Source of the DNA: DASRDR01 sp035550795
GTDB taxonomy: Bacteria; Methylomirabilota; Methylomirabilia; Rokubacteriales; DASRDR01
Assembly: GCA_035550795.1 (NCBI GenBank)
Contig: DASZOL010000068.1
Span: 1-64,000 of the forward strand
DNA: 64,000 nucleotides
Direction: 5' to 3'
The translations under genes were made by a program, and so were the position numbers. The notes under the pieces were generated by a model. The model ran no database searches and had not been told where the DNA came from. It was given only the letters and a program-made list of their open reading frames with translations. Positions 59,288 to 64,000 of the stretch are shown here, piece by piece. Numbering within the stretch: the stretch's first letter is position 1; each line of letters opens with the position of its first letter.

Positions 59288-60166
59288 ATGCCGGAGCCGA
59301 TCGAGCACGCGGACTGGATGCCGGCAGCGGACGGGCATGGGCCGGCCGACCCTGCCCACCGGCGACCGCGCCACCCGGGGCCGGTGGCGAGGCTCCTGGC
59401 GCGCCAGGGGCGCCTCCTCATCGGGTCCGCGTCGGTCGGCATGTTCCTGGCGGCGTGGGAGGCGGTCGGCAGGAGCGGCCTGGTGAGCCCGCTCTTCCTC
59501 AGCTCCCCCTCGGCCGTGGTCGCGGCCGGGGCGGCGATGTGGGCGAGCGGCGAGCTGATGGAGCACATCCGCGTGAGCGCGGGGGAGTTCGCCCTCGGCT
59601 ATCTCGCGGCCGCGGGCACCGCCATCCCGATCGGGCTGGCGATCGGATGGTATCGTCGCCTCGAGTACGCCGCCGACCCGTTCCTGTCCGCGCTCTACGC
59701 GACGCCGCGGGTAGCGCTGATCCCGCTCGTCGTGCTCTGGCTCGGTATCGGCGTCTGGTCGAAGGCCGCGGTGGTGTTCCTGGGCGCGTTCTTTCCGATC
59801 TGCATCAACACCGTCGCGGGGGTGAAGACGGTGAGCCACGTGCACGTGAGGGTCGCGCGGAGCTTCCGGGCGAGCGACGCGCGCCTGTTCCGGACGATCG
59901 TGTTGCCGAGCTCGGTCCCGTTCGTGCTGGCCGGGCTGCGGCTGGGGATCGGGCGCGGCCTGGTGGGCGTGGTCGTGAGCGAGCTGTACGGCGCCTCGGC
60001 CGGGCTGGGATTCCTGATCGCGACCGCTGGCGCGACCTTCCAGACGGACAAGGTCTTCGTGGGCATCGCGCTGATCGCGGCGTTCGGCGTCGTCTGCAAC
60101 GAGATCCTCGCTCGCGCGGAGGCCCGTGTCGAGGGTTGGCGCCCGCCGGTGGGACCCGCCCGGTGA
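59288..60166 (+). CDS. NitT/TauT-type ABC permease
   Basis: A permease of 292 residues with an N-terminal cytoplasmic stretch, SSPSAVVAAG, a loop FRASDARLFRTIVLPSSVPFVLAGLRLGIGRGLVGVVVSE (EAA-like) and a C-terminal helix. It is of the SsuC/TauC/NrtB type for sulfonate, nitrate or pyrimidine import. ATG at 59288. It ends in GTGA overlapping the ATPase gene. Confidence 0.88.
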   Translation: MPEPIEHADWMPAADGHGPADPAHRRPRHPGPVARLLARQGRLLIGSASVGMFLAAWEAVGRSGLVSPLFLSSPSAVVAAGAAMWASGELMEHIRVSAGEFALGYLAAAGTAIPIGLAIGWYRRLEYAADPFLSALYATPRVALIPLVVLWLGIGVWSKAAVVFLGAFFPICINTVAGVKTVSHVHVRVARSFRASDARLFRTIVLPSSVPFVLAGLRLGIGRGLVGVVVSELYGASAGLGFLIATAGATFQTDKVFVGIALIAAFGVVCNEILARAEARVEGWRPPVGPAR

Positions 60167-61038
60167 CTGCGCCCGTCGACGGCGGCCCGCCGCCCCGTCT
60201 CCAGGCGGTGCACCTCGGCAAGGAGTTCGAGCAGCCTCGCCTCGGCCGGCGTATCACCGTCCTCGACGACCTCACGCTGGCGGTGGGGCGCGGGGAGTTC
60301 CTGGCGCTGGTCGGGCCCAGCGGATGCGGCAAGACGACCCTGCTTCACGTCCTCGACGGGCTCGTGCCGCCGACTCGCGGGCAGGTGCTGATCGACGGGC
60401 AGCGCGCCTCGGCCCTCGGCCGGGAGCGGGCCATGGTGTTCCAGGACGCGGCCCTCCTGCCCTGGCGGACGACCGTCGAGAACATCGCCTACGGGCTCGA
60501 GTGCCTGGACGTCCGGCGTCCGGATGCCCTGGCCGCGGCTCGGCGATGGCTCACCGCGGTGGGCCTCGAGGGCTTCGGGGAGCACTATCCCCACGAGCTG
60601 TCGGGCGGGATGCAGCAGCGCGTGAACCTCGCGCGGGCCCTCGCGGTCGAGCCGGCGATCCTCCTCATGGACGAACCCTTCGCGTCGCTGGACGCCCAGA
60701 CGCGGGAGACGATGCAGGCCGAGTTCCTGCGGATCTGGGCCCGGACCGCGAAGACGGTGGTCTTCGTGACCCACATGATCTCGGAGGCGCTGTACCTGGC
60801 CGATCGGGTCGTCGTCTTGACCGGCCGGCCGGCCAGGGTCCAGGAGACGATCGCGGTGGAGCTCCCGCGCCCGCGCGACCACTCCGTCCGCCGAACCGCC
60901 TGGTTCCGCGACTGCGAGGACCACGTGCGGGAGCTCCTGTCGGCGGTCGCGCCCCCGGACCGGGTCCGTGGCGCCGGCGCGGCCGAGCTCAGTTCGGGGG
61001 ACGGAGCCGGTCGAGCCAGCCCTCGCGGTCGAGCCTGA
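60163..61038 (+). CDS. NitT/TauT-type ABC transporter ATPase
   Basis: The 291-residue ATPase has Walker A GPSGCGKTT, Q-loop VFQDAALLPW, signature LSGGMQQRV, Walker B ILLMDEP and FVTHMISEALYLADRVVVL, as in SsuB/TauB. GTG at 60163 is coupled to the permease gene. The last 50 bp overlap the 3' end of the binding-protein gene on the other strand. Confidence 0.9.
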   Translation: MTAPVDGGPPPRLQAVHLGKEFEQPRLGRRITVLDDLTLAVGRGEFLALVGPSGCGKTTLLHVLDGLVPPTRGQVLIDGQRASALGRERAMVFQDAALLPWRTTVENIAYGLECLDVRRPDALAAARRWLTAVGLEGFGEHYPHELSGGMQQRVNLARALAVEPAILLMDEPFASLDAQTRETMQAEFLRIWARTAKTVVFVTHMISEALYLADRVVVLTGRPARVQETIAVELPRPRDHSVRRTAWFRDCEDHVRELLSAVAPPDRVRGAGAAELSSGDGAGRASPRGRA

Positions 61039-62053
61039 GCATCGGACCGGGATCGATGATGTCGAGAGGCCCCAGTCGCTCCACCCCCGTGATGGTACCC
61101 AGCTCGGCCAGCGCCCGGAGGACCGACGCCGTCCCGGCCAGGGGCGGGATCGGCTTCCACGAGAGCTCGGTGAGCGCCTCTCGATAGGCGGTCTCGAGCA
61201 CCTCCCCCTCCGCGAGTCGCATGTGCTTGCCGATCACCTTCCGGACCGCCGATCCGTTACCGGGGTCGAGCACGAACGCGACCCCCTCGACGATCGCGCG
61301 CAGGGCGCCCTCGGCCAGCGTCGGGCTCGACCGCAGGAACGCGCGCGTGGTGGCGATCCCGGTGTGCAGCCACGAACCGCCGGCGGCCCGGAGATCGAGC
61401 AGGACGCGGTAGGGGGGCCTGGACATGCGGGCGACGCCATGCGGCGCCAGCATGGCGGCGTCGATGCTGCCCGCCATCAGGGCGGCCACCCGCTCGATCT
61501 CGGGGCCGATGGAGAGGAAGGTGATCCCGTCCCGCCGGGGCTCGAGGCCGAGCTGCCGGAGCGCAATGTGCGACGCGAGGTGAGAGGCGCCGCTCAGCGT
61601 CGTCACCCCGATTCGCTTGCCCCTGAGATCCGCTGGCGCCCCGATCCGCGGGCCGACGACGAGCATGTACGGCATCCTGTCGACCAGGCTGAGGACCATG
61701 ACCAGGTCGGCGCCGCGCGTGGCGGGGCCGACCACCTGAGTCACGCCCACCGACGCGAGCTTCACCTGGCCGCTCAGGAGGGCCGCCGTGGTCACGGTCC
61801 CGCCTCGGATCATCTGGAGGTCGGCATCGATGCCGTACTTGCCGAAGTAACCCTCGTCGGCCGCGGTCCAGAGCGGGACCGCGGACGCGCTCGGGGAGCC
61901 GATGCCGATCACCACGCGGGTCCGGGCGTCGGTTTCTTGCGCCCAGAGGAGCAGGACCGTCAGCGCGGACACCGCGGCGCCCCGGAGGCCCCAGCGCCGG
62001 CCTCCCGCCGCCCCGGATGCCGCCGGCGCCCCCCCGGGGGCGCCGGCGGTCAC
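60989..62053 (-). CDS. NitT/TauT-type ABC substrate-binding protein
   Basis: The 354-residue protein has a signal peptide (RRWGLRGAAVSALTVLLLWAQETDA), then VVIGIGSPSASAVPLWTAADEGYFGKYGIDADLQMIRGG and LRGKRIGVTTLSGASHLASHIALRQLGL, as in SsuA-type binding proteins. It serves the adjacent permease and ATPase, though encoded on the opposite strand and convergent. GTG at 62053 has no ribosome site; GTG at 61972 would remove the positively charged n-region of the signal. The ligand is unknown. Confidence 0.85.
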   Translation of the reverse strand: MTAGAPGGAPAASGAAGGRRWGLRGAAVSALTVLLLWAQETDARTRVVIGIGSPSASAVPLWTAADEGYFGKYGIDADLQMIRGGTVTTAALLSGQVKLASVGVTQVVGPATRGADLVMVLSLVDRMPYMLVVGPRIGAPADLRGKRIGVTTLSGASHLASHIALRQLGLEPRRDGITFLSIGPEIERVAALMAGSIDAAMLAPHGVARMSRPPYRVLLDLRAAGGSWLHTGIATTRAFLRSSPTLAEGALRAIVEGVAFVLDPGNGSAVRKVIGKHMRLAEGEVLETAYREALTELSWKPIPPLAGTASVLRALAELGTITGVERLGPLDIIDPGPMLRLDREGWLDRLRPPN

Positions 62054-62454
62054 GGGAGGCTGCGGAAGGGGGGCACGAGCCACTCGATCAGCCGGGGCCG
62101 GAGGCTGCAGTGGTGCCGGGGCTCGTGGGCGACGTGTCGCGGCGTCCCTGAGGTCGTCGGCGAGCACGATGCCCCTTTTCGGCCAAGGGAGGCCTCGCGG
62201 GAGCGCGGCGGACGAGGCGGCGGCTTTGCCGGATGGGTGCGCGGTTGGCGCGGTCCATGTCAAGGGCGGCGTGCCAGCCGGCGACGCGCCCGGCGCCCCG
62301 TCCTGGCGAACGCTCGCGCCGCGTCGTGATCGCGGGGGGGCGTCGCCGCCGGGAGATCCCCCGGGGTGCGCTCGGTGAAGACCCCGCTGAGGGCTCCGAC
62401 CGGAGGCCGCCTGGCCAGGCGGAGGTGGCACGTCCCCAGCAGTCAGGGCCGCGG
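62054..62454. other. Intergenic region
   Basis: About 400 bp with no recognisable gene. It separates the binding-protein start from the stop of the MetE-like gene, both on the minus strand. No promoter stands out. Confidence 0.5.
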
Positions 62455-63609
62455 TCACGAGAACTGCCGCCAGAACTCCCGCGAGGCCAGCCGGGCGCCC
62501 TCGGCGAGGCTGGCGAGCTTCGCCCACACGACGCCCGGGTCCACCGCGGCCTGGCCGACCCAGGTGCCGTAGCCGCAGTCGGTGCCGGCGATGACGTTCT
62601 CGCGGCCCACCAGCTTGGCGTACCGCCCGATGCGCTGGGCCACCAGCTCAGGGTGCTCGATGTAGTTCGTCTTCGACTCGAGCACCCCGGGAATGAGGAC
62701 CTTCCCCTCGGGCAGGCGCACACGCTCGAACAGCTGCCACTCGTGCGCGTGCCGCGGGTTGGCAGCCTCGAACGAGATACCGCTGGGCCGGGCCGCGAAC
62801 ACGATGTCGACGATGTCCCGGAGCGGCACGTCGTAGTGATGGGGTCCCTCGTAGTTGCCCCAGCACACGTGCATGCGGACGCGGTCCGGCGGCACGCCGG
62901 CGAGGGCGTGGTCGAGCGCCTCGACGTGGAGCCGCGCCATCCGGCGGAACTCCTCGAGGCTCAAGTCGGCGAACTGGATGTGCCGCCCCATCGCGAGGTC
63001 CGGACAGTCCACCTGGAGCAGCAGCCCCGCGCGGACCACGGCCTCGTACTCGTGCCGCATCGCGTCCGCGATGGCGAAGAGGTAGGCCTCGTGGCTCGGG
63101 TAGTGGTCGTTGCGGAAGAAGAGGGAGATGACGCCCGGCGAGGCCGCGGTCAGGAATGCCTCCTCCGCCTGGACCTCGGCCAGCGCCGCCTTGAGGTTCT
63201 CGGCGTCGGTCTCCGCGGCCCGGGCGTCCCGCACGGCGATCGGTCCGTTGCAGGCCGGGGTCCGGCGCCGGGCCCGCCCCGGATCGCCGAAGACTCGCCG
63301 CGCCAGCTCGGGGAAGTCCACCAGGTCCCGGTACTGCAGCGGCTGGCTCGTGCCGCCGAACCCGGCCAGGCGGTCCTTGACGTAGGTCGCGTAGCTCGGC
63401 TTGCTGAGCTCGCCGTCGTCGATCACGTCGAGTCCGGCGTCGGCCTGCTTCCGCACGACCTCGGCCACCGCCGAGCGGGTGCGGGCGGCCAGGGCGGCGC
63501 CATCCACCGGGACCCCCTCCTCCCGGGCGAACATGGCGCGAACGAGGTCGTCGGGCCGGGGCAGGCTGCCGGTATGCGTGGTGAGGAACCGGCCGCTGCT
63601 GCGCTTCAT
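62455..63609 (-). CDS. MetE-like (methionine synthase C-terminal domain) protein
   Basis: The 384-residue barrel protein has the zinc residues expected of MetE: His and Cys in RMHVCWGNYEGPHHYD, Glu in GISFEAANPRHAHEW and Cys in AGTDCGYGT. The start TTHTGSLPRPDDL is typical of this stand-alone subfamily. It would transfer a methyl group to a thiol or catalyse a related reaction. ATG at 63609 overlaps the stop of the upstream paralog (ATGA). Confidence 0.85.
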   Translation of the reverse strand: MKRSSGRFLTTHTGSLPRPDDLVRAMFAREEGVPVDGAALAARTRSAVAEVVRKQADAGLDVIDDGELSKPSYATYVKDRLAGFGGTSQPLQYRDLVDFPELARRVFGDPGRARRRTPACNGPIAVRDARAAETDAENLKAALAEVQAEEAFLTAASPGVISLFFRNDHYPSHEAYLFAIADAMRHEYEAVVRAGLLLQVDCPDLAMGRHIQFADLSLEEFRRMARLHVEALDHALAGVPPDRVRMHVCWGNYEGPHHYDVPLRDIVDIVFAARPSGISFEAANPRHAHEWQLFERVRLPEGKVLIPGVLESKTNYIEHPELVAQRIGRYAKLVGRENVIAGTDCGYGTWVGQAAVDPGVVWAKLASLAEGARLASREFWRQFS

Positions 63610-64000
63610 GCGAAGCGGGGATCGGCGGCCGGCACCGGCGCCTCGGGCAGCCGGAGCTCCCGGCGCACGATGTTGGCCCCGAGAGCGATGGCCACGCACT
63701 TGTAGAAGGCGATCCGGCGCGCGAGCCCCTCGCGGCCGAAGCCGCAATCCGTCGAGATGATGAGCCGCTCGGGCGCCACGTACTCGAGGGCTTTCCGGAT
63801 GAGGTTCGCCACGACGTCCGGCGGCTCGACGGCGGTCGAGGTGTGGCTGACGACGCCGATCGCGATCTTCTTGTCGCTCCGGTGCTTGCCGAGGAGGGGC
63901 AGATCCCGCCCGCCGGTCGAAGCGCACTCAAGCGTCAGCACGTCCGCGTCGGTGGCGAGCAGGTACGGAAGCGCGCGCTCGTAGGAGGGACGCTCCCAGT
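63606..64000 (-). CDS. MetE-like protein, C-terminal part (5' end outside window)
   Basis: The last 130 or so codons of a second MetE-like protein: DVLTLECASTGG (Glu ligand), IAIGVVSHTSTAVEPPDVVANLIRKALEYVAPERLIISTDCGFG (Cys ligand) and REGLARRIAFYK are visible. The gene enters from the right edge and is coupled by ATGA to the downstream paralog, so they are expressed together. Confidence 0.8.
   Translation of the reverse strand, partial: WERPSYERALPYLLATDADVLTLECASTGGRDLPLLGKHRSDKKIAIGVVSHTSTAVEPPDVVANLIRKALEYVAPERLIISTDCGFGREGLARRIAFYKCVAIALGANIVRRELRLPEAPVPAADPRFA

Noticed and set aside
1..64000. CRISPR arrays, tRNA or rRNA genes
   Set aside because: No regularly spaced repeats and no tRNA- or rRNA-like sequence were noticed on either strand when reading through.

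Overview
The window is a strongly GC-rich chromosomal segment with densely packed genes and many GTG/TTG starts with 4-nt stop/start overlaps (GTGA or ATGA). It is rich in ABC and TRAP substrate-binding proteins, amidohydrolases, enolase-superfamily enzymes and stand-alone MetE-like proteins. This mix suggests an uncultured soil or subsurface bacterium of the Candidatus Rokubacteria/Methylomirabilota type. That placement is inference from gene style; there is no rRNA or other marker here.

Left part (0-27.6 kb) is catabolism and transport. The 3' end of an IS110-type transposase opens the window. Next is a minus-strand sugar-acid operon (6860 to 316): two enolase-superfamily dehydratases, a MalF/MalG/solute-binding ABC importer with no ATPase, and a DapA-like lyase/aldolase. 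A divergent dipeptide-type ABC set (7409-10910), also without ATPases, follows. Then come small TPR and SRPBCC genes, a leaderless MarR regulator whose 16-bp palindromic operator recurs in front of a membrane-anchored MBL-fold hydrolase, and an operon of amidohydrolase, AstE-like deacylase and aminotransferase. Further on are a DUF1326 protein, a TrpX-type binding protein, a MetE-like protein, a TAXI-TRAP transporter whose fused permease is broken by a single-base frameshift, an ACMSD-like amidohydrolase and an extradiol-dioxygenase-like VOC protein.

Middle part (27.7-51.2 kb) is a large surface-glycan locus. It has five GT4 glycosyltransferases, a GT8-type transferase, two paralogous CDP-glycerol-transferase-like proteins, a Wzx-type flippase, a GMC oxidoreductase, two Fe(II)/2-oxoglutarate oxygenases, two sulfotransferases, a zinc-ribbon methyltransferase-like protein and an unrecognised beta-propeller-like protein. 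At its core is a tight set of CMP-sugar synthetase, Gfo/Idh/MocA dehydrogenase, DAHP-synthase-like enzyme and AroE-like enzyme. The DAHP-synthase-like enzyme has Asn in place of the metal-binding Cys and lacks the Arg of the KPRT acceptor motif. The AroE-like enzyme has lost one carboxylate-binding Ser. Together they look like a pathway for an unusual CMP-activated 3-deoxy acid or a cyclitol. This is the best candidate for an undescribed system in the window.

Right part (51.5-64 kb) holds an SLC13/ArsB-like permease, a UspA/TerC/CBS group, an ATP-grasp protein divergent from a large membrane glycosyltransferase-like protein (only about 30 bp apart if the upstream start is used), a NitT/TauT-type ABC transporter with a convergent binding-protein gene, and two overlapping MetE-like genes, the last cut by the window edge. 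No tRNA, rRNA or CRISPR array was seen.
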